Below, piece after piece: positions 36,454-46,398 of a stretch of DNA of 64,000 nucleotides. Position 1 is the stretch's first letter. Each line of letters opens with the position of its first letter. Source of the DNA: Hydractinia symbiolongicarpus. Lineage: Eukaryota; Cnidaria; Hydrozoa; Anthoathecata; Hydractiniidae. The stretch spans positions 11,222,001-11,286,000 of the forward strand of contig NC_079887.1 of assembly GCF_029227915.1 (NCBI RefSeq), given 5' to 3'. A program made the position numbers and the translations under genes. The notes beneath the pieces were generated by a model, which was not told the origin of the DNA, made no database searches, and saw nothing but the letters and a program-made list of their open reading frames with translations.

Positions 36454-36548
36454 GATTTTCTATTTTACATTGCACCAAAGTCCGTGTGTAAGTTTTGACA
36501 AAAAATAAATGATGGAAAGTGTTGTTACGAAAATAAGATTAGTTACTG

Positions 36549-36704
36549 TTACTGTGGAAAGTTTATCATTTCTTGAACATGATAGTTTAGTAGGTGACGC
36601 TTCGGGAGATCCTTCTCCCATCATCGGGATGATGGGAGAAGGATCTCCCGAAACGGCGCCTACTAAACTATCATGTTCAAGAAATGATAAACTTTCCACA
36701 GTAA
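36549..36704. mobile_element. Near-perfect 156-bp palindrome built from Penelope-like terminal sequence
   Basis: Two arms of about 77 bp meet at 36626/36627. Each arm is the same segment found at 51551-51633, beside the Penelope-like element at 50361: GATGATGGGAGAAGG, ATCTCCCGAA, CCTACTAAACTATCATG and CTTTCCACAGTAA. The right flank (AATATGAATACTGAAC) continues the element's 3' end. Both arms retain a decayed hammerhead-like core. It is an insertion reduced to two inverted terminal segments with no coding part. Confidence 0.85.
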
Positions 36705-36749
36705 TATGAATACTGAACGGACAAACCGAAATAATATCTTCAATAATTA

Positions 36750-37440
36750 GTCACTGTACTTTAAAATACTTTTAATGGCGGTTGGAAAAGGAATGTTCTG
36801 AGTAAAGAATTTTCCATTTATAAAGAATACACGGAACATCTATTACCCATGTTGGAAATACTGTCTATATTTCTTAAATAGAAAATAGAAGCATATTTTT
36901 TCTGAAAGCCAGATAAATTTTCTATTAAATAGTGTTATTTTTATCATAAAATAAAAAAATTGGGAAGATGTAAATTGTAAATGGAATTTAAAGGAGAACT
37001 AAAGAAAAAACTACACATATTTTTTTATGCGATAAAAACATTGATATCACCACAAAAACAACATGGCACAAAAACTTTTGTATTTTTGCATTTTTCATGT
37101 TCAAATTTCGTCTACAAAAAGCGATAATTACCAACGGTCGCTGCTGTTATCGAACAAAAGTCAACTTGGTTTATGCATTTTTTGTAGATTTGTCACACAG
37201 CATATATAGCATCTAAGTTGCTGTTCGCGCTTTTTTTTGTACCTTTTTACCTTTACATTGTGATGAAATCTTAACAATGAACATTCTCCATATCCATTTT
37301 GCCGTAAAGGAAACACGAGGCTCTTTTCTCAAAAACGAGGCAAATGTAGAGTTATTTGTCAACAAATAATATCTTTTAAAAGGAAATCTGATGAAAAAGT
37401 TAGACGAAATAATAGATTTGATTTACTTTGGCAGCTATTT
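36750..37440. other. Intergenic, no gene seen
   Basis: AT-rich; includes the dispersed block 37290-37365 shared with 33750-33830. Confidence 0.45.
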
Positions 37441-37451
37441 TTAATTGAAAT

Positions 37452-38033
37452 ATGGATCAATTCAAGTTTTTACTTCCTGTAAAAAAGCATTTCAGTTGTT
37501 TGAAAAATATGAGTGCATTAAGCGTTAAAGAAGTTAAGAAAATATTTTCTTCTTATAAAGTAAAACTGTCAGGTGTTAAAGCCGACTTAGTGGTCAGAGT
37601 GTGTGCTATTTTTTGTAAATACTTGGCTCTAGGATGTTACAGAATTATCGTCTTCAGAGGTTTTGGATGACTGACTTTGTATCTGACGACATGATGTTGA
37701 AATGGTTTGGTTGTGGAATATTGCCATGGAGCACAGACCTTAGAGTATTATCCCCATTTAATTTTATCCAATTGTATAAATACCTTTTTGTTAAAACTGT
37801 CAAATACTAACACATAATACTTAAGAGTGCATGTTATAAAATGATGAAGACTCTCCAGTTTTTTTATGAAGGTTTCATTGGAAGGTTTGAGGTTGCATGT
37901 TGAGGTGAATTTTGTTTATCAATTGTGCGAATGAAAGCATCAATGAAATCCACACTGTACAAAGTTTTGATAAAGTTAAATAAAAGCACAGGCGACTTTA
38001 TGTCTGCTACATGTTCTTGTCCTGCTGGTACAG
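37452..38033 (+). pseudogene. Decayed gene with SAP and SWIM-type zinc-finger segments
   Basis: From 37452 an open frame contains MSALSVKEVKKIFSSYKVKL then SGVKADLVVRV, a good SAP domain (short helix-turn-helix DNA-binding motif). Near 37925-38033 another frame reads KASMKSTLYKVLIKLNKSTG then DFMSATCSCPAG, the start of a SWIM zinc finger (CxC...CxH). SAP plus SWIM in this order occurs in a multicopy cnidarian protein family, often ending in a YqaJ-like nuclease. Here the intervening sequence has stops and frameshifts, the CxH half of the SWIM motif is not found in frame, and no nuclease domain follows. It is probably a dead copy, possibly carried by a mobile element. Confidence 0.6.
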
Positions 38034-38099
38034 GTATACAGTATTTGCACTATCATTATTTCGGACAGTTTAGATATGTTCTCTTGACAAAATTGTGTT

Positions 38100-38478
38100 T
38101 TTAAGATTTCGGATTACATCCGAGATCTTATTAAAACGGGGGGTCTTTTTCTTCTTCTTCTTCTTCTTCTTCGACCGATTTTTTAACCGATTGCCGTAAC
38201 GTCACGACTTTTAAATTCCGACCTGGCCCCGCGTCCTAGCTCTTCCGTACCTATCTTAGTATTTGCAAAATTGGGAAAAAATGAAGACTGTGGACTTCTC
38301 AATCAATATTTCTTATGACAAATGCAATTAGTAGGTAGCAACACCTTTTACTACTGTCATGAAAACTTACTCCAGAAAATAAAATTGGTGAAGAATTTTT
38401 TTTTGTTGCACGGGTAACGTCAGACTGTTTCCCATGTTTTTATTTAAAATGAAGTTGCAATAAAGTTTTTTTGGTAAA
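38100..38478. other. Intergenic with a short inverted repeat and (CTT)n run
   Basis: An inverted repeat (AGATTTCGGAT / ATCCGAGATCT) at about 38104-38130 is followed by a CTT microsatellite at 38150-38172. It is probably a transposon remnant; no gene. Confidence 0.5.
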
Positions 38479-38770
38479 AGGTATTACACCTAAACACTTG
38501 TGCAACACCTTTTACCTGTACTAAACGCTCAGCCCATTGTTAGCAACAGATAATTGAAGATGTGATAAGTTTTTTACTTGTAGTAGTATTACGCCTAAAC
38601 AGTTTACCTGTACTAAGTGCTCAGGTCAATGTTAACGACAGGCCGTTTCCTGTGCTTCTGAAGTTTCGATAAATTTTTTTTTTTTTGAAAAAGGGTATTA
38701 TACCTATATGGATGAGCAACATTGTTTGTCTGTACTAAGCACTCAGGCAAGAGTAATTTTATTTTTGAAC
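38479..38770. repeat. Imperfect tandem triplication, ~106-bp unit
   Basis: Three units start near 38480, 38586 and 38693, each with GTATTAYRCCTAWA, then TGTACTAARYRCTCAG. The last copies are truncated and diverged. No coding capacity. Confidence 0.65.
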
Positions 38771-38889
38771 TTTCAGCGGGAACATTCTCAAAAAAATAAA
38801 AAAAGGCTGGTCAACTGTCTTTCTATGACATGGTAGCAAGGAGTTGCAAACTGTGTTTTTATTTCAGCTAAAGTTGTGGAAAGTTATTT

Positions 38890-38985
38890 CTTTGAAAAAT
38901 ATATCACACCGAAAACACCATAATGTTGTGCGTCTATTTTTTGAAAAATATGTTACAATGAAAACACCATAATGTTCTGCGCCTT
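38890..38985. repeat. Tandem duplication, ~48-bp unit
   Basis: Two copies of TTTGAAAAATATRT, then GAAAACACCATAATGTT and TGCG, placed head to tail. Confidence 0.8.
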
Positions 38986-38999
38986 GGTCAATTTACAAA

Positions 39000-40130
39000 A
39001 TACTATACTAAAGCGCCCCACCTGAATGTGTGGTACAGTTTACGGTTTTTATTAATTGCTCTTCCGGGCGTTGAACGCCAGGTAACACAGTTGCCTGTGG
39101 CTTAACCTCGCGTTTCGATGGCGTCCCTGACTAGTCTAAATATTAATGCCATGGAATCACATTTTGGATTTAGTCTATTTTGTTAATTCTAACCCGATGA
39201 ACGTAGTCATAACCTTTGTGTTACCTTCGCCAACTTCTTTTTTTTTTAAAAAAAAAAAAATTAGTAGGATCCAACTTTATGGTCCAATCTTAGATATGTT
39301 AAGTTTCATAACATTTTTAGTCATGTTACAGGTATAATAAAACATTTCAGAAATATCGCTACACCACAAACAATAATATGTATTAAGTTGATATGATAAA
39401 ATGCCTTCCTTTCTTTCTTACGAATGTTAAGTATAGCACAGTATTGTTAAGTATTAATTTTCACAGATTACTTTTTGTATATTCAGGGAGACCTTAATTC
39501 TAATATAATTGAAATTTTTTAAAGATCTACGATAAGTTGCAAAAGGTGTATGTTCAGTTATACACTAGAAATGCTTAAAGATACAACATTGAAATAATTT
39601 CAAAACCAGGTCGAAGTAAATCAAAAATTAAAACCTTAAAAAATCCAAGCAATTTGTTTGGTTGGCAACTGGCAAATAACGTGTTAATAGGATTAGATCC
39701 TACTCTTTCGCCTGTTCACTGCGACCAGAAGAAATGTTTCCACGAGCATCTGATTCTGAAGTCTGATTTACTTGCATTTTTTTACCGCTTTGGGCTATAT
39801 GACTCTCGCTTTGCCCGCTAACAGTAACACACTAGTTTGTTCTAGCCTGTATCTCACGCACTGCATGAAACAATTTGCAAGATAATACCATGGGATAATA
39901 CCTGTTTATTTGAAATGACAGAACAAGATTGTAGAAGGTCTATACAAAACAGGCTACTGGCGAACCCTAACGGTATATATAGGAAACAAAATTGCACACG
40001 AAAAAGAATCCGAAATCTTTTAGCCTGCAAGGGCTTTTCATTATGTTTTATTTTTTCTCCAATAAGTTGTGTTGCTCATTTTAACGTACATAGAGATATA
40101 TCATTGATCTCCCCAAAGAAGCTACCTTGA
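39000..40130. other. Intergenic, no gene seen
   Basis: AT-rich. The open frames at 39146-39337 and 39915-40130 lack domains and are not supported. Confidence 0.45.
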
Positions 40131-40137
40131 CAGATTA

Positions 40138-40278
40138 TCTATATTATAATACCCGTATACGTCTGTCTGTTTGTCTGTCACGCAAAATGGTAGCTTAGCT
40201 GCGCAATAGCGAGAAGCACGCAATGCGGTATAAAAAGGACAGGCGAACCCGTGGATTTTTCCACGGGCTAACGACTAG
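40138..40278 (+). mobile_element. Complete 141-bp mini-Helitron
   Basis: It starts with TC after an A (TCTATATTATAATACCC) and ends with CTAG before a T, fitting Helitron insertion between A and T without target duplication. A hairpin (CCCGTGG / CCACGGG, 6-base loop) sits 40248-40267, 7 bases before the terminal CTAG. A CTGTCTGT run lies near the 5' end. Related units occur at 59150-59610 and 61373-61501. There is no Rep/helicase coding, so it is non-autonomous. Confidence 0.8.
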
Positions 40279-40279
40279 T

Positions 40280-42760
40280 AAACTTAATTTCAAAAAGGCA
40301 ATAGGAAAAAGTGTGGTTGTTTCATCAGTTATCAGTTATTTTGAATTTTCTTGGACCGGCGAGTTTAATGATTTTCTTAAATTTTCGAATCAACCGACCT
40401 CGTTTCCAGAAAAATTGACGAAACATCAGCCTCACTTAACCTGCTTTTACTTTAAGAAAATTAATTTTCGCGAGAACTAGTTTCTGTGAAGTTTATCAAG
40501 TCCTAATATTTCACGAGAATCAAATTTCGAAAATATTTTACAAAAGAAGAATTTAAAGGCGCTTTCTCGTGAATCGGAAGTTTCTCAAGAATTTTTGCTA
40601 AATTGACAAAAACTCGCGAAATTTGCGAAAATTAATTCCTGTGAAAATAAATTCTCTGAAGGTGTATACTTGGCCTTCCGCGAGACACAAAAATTGCGGA
40701 ATTTTTAAAGATTTTACGTTCGCGAATGATGGAGCATAAAATATTATCGGGCATAAATCTCACAAATGGAAAATATAATTAGTAAATTAGTTAAAACCTT
40801 GAATACGTCGTTGTCAGGGTCCAAAAAGTTTGTCTGTTACATTACAGATACGGAGGCGTGGCACTCAAGGGCTAAAATATGCTAATATCAGCAGCAAAAA
40901 TCTGAAAATCATAAGTTAGAACCACATTCTTACCCAGGATTCCTCGACGTTGTCCATCATATTGGCTAGCGCTAAAACTTGTGAACGAGACGTGGTTGGA
41001 AGCTAAAAATCGTGGCTTGGAACTGAAGACATGCAAAGAAATGCCATGAGTAGTGCAAGGGAAAGAAGAGGAAGTCTTAAGTAATTTTTTCCTTAGATTT
41101 ACAAGAATTTGTGGTACCCCACAATGAGAAGTAAAGAACAGAAACGCCTTTCTGATGATGAGGGATGGCCACATCTGGATAATATTTATTTTGTGATTTT
41201 AAGGTACCTAGCTAGTACCATGCCAGCACTACAGGGGCACATTTGTTATGAAGTAATTAAGTGATAAAGAACAAGAGCTAAATATATTATTTTTATTATT
41301 TTTCAAGTCATTCTGTCATTTTAAATAAAGATAGCTAGCTAGCTATTTGGACCTCCCATAACAGTGAACAGTCAAGACTTGAGTATATAGCTAGTTAGGT
41401 ATGTAAGGCATTACATGTTGGTTAAATACGTTGTCACGACAAACAGAAACCTATATTTCATAAATAAATTTCTGTAAATGTTCAGGTTTCTTTTATCGAA
41501 TGGGAACCAATTTTTTATAAATAAATTTTTGTCGATTTTCAGATTTCTTTTATGAAATAACAAAATTTGGGAAAGTAGTAATAGCCAGAAGTAATATTCG
41601 CTTGGAGCGGGAAGACCTAAAGTCTCTGTCCAGATTAAGACTTAGGAAAGGGTAAACTGTGTCACACGGAGGACACTTAGTGTAATGTGTTACAAATCCG
41701 TGGAGCGCTTATAGCATTGAAGGTATAATTTATTTTTCGTAAACCAACATTCACAGGACTTATGACGAAGCCTATTGTTACTTCTGCAAAGCAAATACAG
41801 TTGTTTAGCATTTTTCATTTTTCATAATAAGTTCCTGTGGATATTCAATAATAATTGTAAGTGGCACTAGGCTGAGCGATTAGTGCAAGTAAACGTGTTG
41901 CAGATCCAGGTGGACAAAAAATTTTCTAACCAATTTGTAGGTATACAGCATAAAATTTAGATTATGTATTTGACACTGTGCTTTAGAAGCACATCCCCAC
42001 TTTCTTTGAGCTGGATAAGGTATTTGGTCCTAAACCTGGGACACATTTTATCTGTTTTAATTATTTTTAATCCTGAGAATCACTTTTAATATTTTCTGTA
42101 CATATGGCTTGTCAAAATTGATATGCTGTCAAAAACAGTTTATCAGCGTCTCCAAGAATGGCTAAATTAAGGAACTCAAAAACTATGATAGAAGTAAAAA
42201 AAAAAAATTTAACTTTTTTTCTTTTTGTGTTTTTATTTTCCTGCAAAAGTTGTTGCATAGCTTATGTATATGACATTAGGATAAGGACGAAAAAGTTACT
42301 GTGGGACATGGGCTTTACACCTTAAAAATGTCCCCGGCTTGTTTTACCCTAATTCTTCCTTTCTCCCAGTTCTCAACCCGAGTAGCTTCTTGTTCGAGTT
42401 AAAAGAGGTGAGGTAATTAGTCATCAACGTTTTCATTAGGCGTTAACAAAAGTAACTCCAATTACCTTACTTGATTAACGGGATTTAACGCCAGATGAAA
42501 GCCAAATGGTTTCACTAATCTTATCAAACGCATTGACGTCAGTGTAATTCATTAACATCGTGTCGTAACATCAAAAAGTTAACAAATGGGACATTTTGTT
42601 GGTTTCTTTAATGGAAAATAAACACATCCACTATGCTTGTCACACAGGTAGCGTATTGATTAACGATAATTTCAAACTCGATTATTACTAGAGTGCTCTA
42701 ATTTTTCGACTCTCACAGTCACTCCTTATACCGTAATGCTTCGAATTATTTTTGACATTT
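40280..42760. other. Intergenic, repeat remnants, no gene seen
   Basis: 40480-40740 is rich in TTCGCGAA / TTTGCGAAAATTAATT motifs typical of decayed transposons. 41325-41400 holds AGCT-type microsatellite. The remaining sequence has no supportable gene. Confidence 0.5.
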
Positions 42761-42763
42761 CTG

Positions 42764-43152
42764 GGGGGCGTCTATTCGAGGGGGTGCGTTTAAAAGAGGT
42801 GGGCGTTTATTACATTTTTTACACTTCGTCTCTTTTACAGTTTTTTTTGGATACCTATAATATAAACTTTACAGTATATCTAAATTTCCAACCTTAAACC
42901 TAAGATTTAGGAAAAACGGTGTTTATAGAAAATTTCCTTATATTACCGATGTATCAAATATGAGAGATTGTGTTTAGTTGTGTTTATGAAATTTCTATAT
43001 AATAGCACCATTAAAACTGCCTCTTTGTTAAAAGAGCAAAACAATAACAGTTATTGATTTTTTCATATACTTTTACTATCGCCTCTAATAAACGCCCCCT
43101 TATGAGGGAGGGGCGTCTATTCGAGGGAGGCGTCTATTAGAGGGGGCGTTTA
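42764..43152. mobile_element. Repeat element with GGCGTCTATTCGAGGG / GGCGTCTATTAGAGGG terminal blocks
   Basis: G-rich blocks (GGGCGTCTATTCGAGGG, GTGGGCGTTTATT) at the left recur at the right (43113-43150), next to their inverted version (CCTCTAATAAACGCCCCC at 43082). The arrangement of direct and inverted terminal blocks around an AT-rich core suggests a short non-autonomous element. Its superfamily is unclear. Confidence 0.55.
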
Positions 43153-43546
43153 ATTAAAAAATGACTGAAAAAGGATGCCGTTTATTCTTCCCAATATTGA
43201 GAAATTTTAACCCAATTTCCAAAAAGAAATGATCGTTTTCCAAGTGACCACAAGATACGAAAATAATTTTTCCCTATAAATATTTGCAATTTTTTGACTT
43301 CCAAAAAAAATATCATTATACTGTCGTGTGAGACCAATTAAATTCAACTCCTACTTAAAGTTAATCCGGAGGATGTTTTTATATCCCTCAACACACGATG
43401 ACAACAAAAGATGATGTTGACTTTTCGTTTGTAGCGTTAACATAAACTAAAAATCAGAGCGAAAACATAATAAACTTACAAAACCACGGTTGGGTTTTCA
43501 TAGAGATCAATCTTGTGCGTTGTTTACTAAACCTAAGAACTTCCTG

Positions 43547-43553
43547 TATAAAA
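43547..43553 (+). promoter_or_regulatory. TATA-box candidate upstream of the basic secreted protein gene
   Basis: TATAAAA, 187 bases before the start codon at 43740. Spacing would place transcription initiation near 43578 with an unspliced leader. Confidence 0.35.
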
Positions 43554-43739
43554 AAGATATTCTATAACTTTAACCAGGAATTGAAAGCTGCTTTATCGGT
43601 TTTCAGTGGTTTCAGGCAGACTTGGACAATTCAAGACTTGCATTTCATTAAATACTGCAGATTTCAAATTTTAATAGAAGTATCTTACTTTTTACTTCTA
43701 CGCTGCTTGATGCGTATCGTCTCTCCAGATTGACACAGA

Positions 43740-44168
43740 ATGTTTACCAATGTCATCCTGAAGTTCTTATTACTGGTGGTTGTTATTGTTGTTGTTACCA
43801 AAAGTTTTGTAGTTAAAAAAAAGCTGAATCACTTTAATGTTTTTAAAAATATCAAAATTGGTTTAAAAAAAGATCTCCTTTCACGATCAATGAAATGGGA
43901 ATCGTCAATATCTTCATCAAAATATTCCACTCCTGATAAACGCCAGAAAGTTCCAGCAAAAAGAACTGACGTGCATGGATCAAAGAAGTGCTCTGATGCG
44001 AAACACAAACCAACTCCATCTGTGCAGAAATTGAAAAATGTTCCAAGGAAAACTCGAAATAGTTGGATAATTCGACTAAAAGAAAAGTGGGGAAAATTGC
44101 TTGTAAACATCCCGATATTTAAAAGATGGACCTGGGAAGAATCGAACGATAGTTCTGGAAAGTATTGA
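43740..44168 (+). CDS. Small basic secreted or membrane-anchored protein, unknown family
   Basis: 142 codons, unspliced. The N-terminus (residues 1-23, MFTNVILKFLLLVVVIVVVT) is a strong hydrophobic signal or anchor. The rest is strongly basic (many Lys/Arg) with only one Cys, a Ser/Pro-containing middle (SSISSSKYSTPDKRQKVPAK), several dibasic pairs (KK, KR) and a Trp-bearing amphipathic end (NSWIIRLKEKWGKLL, FKRWTWEES). It lies in the same strand direction as the six-cysteine family but shares no motif with it. I do not recognise it. A cationic secreted peptide precursor is one reading, and a type II membrane protein is another. Confidence 0.5.
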   Translation: MFTNVILKFLLLVVVIVVVTKSFVVKKKLNHFNVFKNIKIGLKKDLLSRSMKWESSISSSKYSTPDKRQKVPAKRTDVHGSKKCSDAKHKPTPSVQKLKNVPRKTRNSWIIRLKEKWGKLLVNIPIFKRWTWEESNDSSGKY

Positions 44169-46398
44169 ATTCATGCAATGTAAACTATAAGTTTTATTCC
44201 CTTGACATGTATATTATGTTGACATATACCGGTTTGGCGTTGTGATAATTACCAATGTACAGAATTCCTAGTTTGTGACAAAATTAAAAATTTAAAATGA
44301 TAAAAATTATATCAGTTAAAATACTTTAATAGCTTTTTACTTTATTGTTGTTTAAAAGTTTGTTCAAATATATGACAACTGTATTTAATCACCGAAATAT
44401 ATAGATCAAACAAATTTTTGTTTTGAAATATAACACTGTTTATTTACTATCAAAAACTAGGACATCATTAGCACCAAACAAATACTAATCAAAGTGTGAT
44501 ATTTTTTCGGCTTTGAGCTGCAGCGGTTGGACGTGTTTTCGTTAGTTGTTTATCTAGGAGCACAACACGCAAATCATTCTTAAGTCGGACCTGCTTTTAG
44601 CGATTTTAAGCGCGCGACTGCACAGGACAATTTAGTGTGCGTTTAATCTCAATTTACTCAAATTTTGGTGGGCGATTGATAAACGAAACAAAAACAAACT
44701 AAGAGTGACTAGAACGGATGAACAAATTTCTATTTCAACTCAGTGGCATTTGTGGAGAAAAAAAGTGGAGAGAAAACAAAAAAAAAGATTTTAGTTAAGG
44801 AAGTTTTACACAAGAGAAAGCAGTAAACAAGGACTTGACACATAAAAACATCGTACTTGCTGAACAAAAACAAAACATTTTGATTTTGATTGGCTTAGAA
44901 TATCCAATGACGTAATTGTTCGCCGGCGATTTAAAAAAAGTAGAGATTTTGATTGGCTTAGAAGAATTTCTACGTTTTCAGCGACCAAAGATTACTGCGC
45001 AAAAAATTCTCCCTTAACTGAATTTGAATGCAAAAATGTTGATTTTATTAATTTTACGACGACCTCATTATTTTCCCGAGATATTTCTTCACGTCAAAAA
45101 CTTTTCCTTTTCTTCATGCTTCTTCTTAGCTCAGCTTGAAACAATAGACACACTGTGAAGCAGAGAATTGTGGTTTTTAGATTTTGCGTCAGTGATAGAA
45201 CCATTTCCTTTTAACCCAATTAACAATGGCTAATTAGAAGCTTATTGCCAGAAGTTCTCCTCTTTAGAAACAATAACAAAAAGCTAACAAGGATGGCAAA
45301 ATAATCGTGTAGTTTTACTGGAGAAAATGAGCTACATGCCTTTGGGGATTTATAGGCTTAAATGCAAAAAAGTGTTCCTTTAAATCGATGATGATCATTT
45401 AAATTAAAGTTAAACTAGTCGATAAACCCATGGGAACATCCAATTAGATAGAACAAGACGTATGATATACGCAAACAACCTCGCGAATAAAGTTTACAAA
45501 AAGCTGTCTATCAAATTGGGATTTTTGTTACGAAGTTAGACACGACATATTTTACTATTCAGATACGCAATAATATTTGTTATACACTTATTTTTCAAAA
45601 TTGATTTGTGAGACCTTCCTTCGATGGGTCCGTCTTGGGTGAACCGACTGACAGGAAGAAGAAAGACCACAAACCCACAAACCCCAAAATTTGCGAAATT
45701 CATTAATTCAGTTAATTCTGCCTACATTCACTTTTAAAAAGTTTGGTGGAAACACCTTTATTTACTAGTTAGTTAAACAAGTGTTTTGAACACTTGTCTT
45801 ATCTTTTTAAAAAAGAAAAAAGAAAAAAAAAGTAAAAATAGTTTCCAAGATGAGATTCGAACACACGACGACTCCCGTGTCGGTGCTCAGAGAAGCAAAA
45901 ATTTCCATTCTTGTAGGACACATTTGCGTTTTAATACAAGCTCACGAGCTTGTAAAAACAACAGAAACATTTAGGAGTTTCGATGACGTCACCAGTGCAT
46001 AAACAAAAATATTTATTTTGGGAAATTTAGTCGTTGTCTCTAATGTGTAGAGCTTGAAACACTGATACGTATAGAAGCATGCGTTTTTGACAAACAGTTA
46101 ACGAAATATAAGAGATTAAAGGTATCTTAATGACGTTATTAATCCGTTTGTTCCGAAATGGACGGGTTGGCCCAGCTTTAGGAAATTAGTCCTATGTTGG
46201 TCTTAGATGGTCCCTTGTTAGCCACACAGGAGACAACTTAGAGATCAATTAGTTATTTGGTCTCAAACTTAAAAGTGCACTACAATGGCTTCACAATTTG
46301 CAAATTATTTAGGAGATAATAACATCTCCTGTGGAAAGCTGAATTTTGACATTGTTTGATATTTTCAGTTAAAGACAACTTTTCGTATTAACAAAGTG
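44169..46398. other. Intergenic, no gene seen
   Basis: AT-rich. It contains a possible tRNA-like sequence at 45845-45925 (minus) and TTTGCGAAATTCATTAATT-type transposon motifs near 45690. Confidence 0.45.
45842..45925 (-). repeat. Weak tRNA-like/SINE-like sequence
   Basis: On the minus strand a B-box (GTGTTCGAATCTC) lies at the 3' side of a stretch with poor A-box and arm pairing. Probably a decayed tRNA-derived SINE. Confidence 0.3.

Noticed and set aside
35826-36478. Minus-strand open frames over paralogue 3
   Set aside because: They overlap the well-supported plus-strand gene antisense and have no features of their own.
36460-36709. Paired open frames on both strands at 36460-36709
   Set aside because: They are mirror images created by the palindrome and do not represent genes.
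40223-40480. 85-codon open frame at 40223
   Set aside because: It starts inside the mini-Helitron and runs into decayed transposon sequence; no domain.
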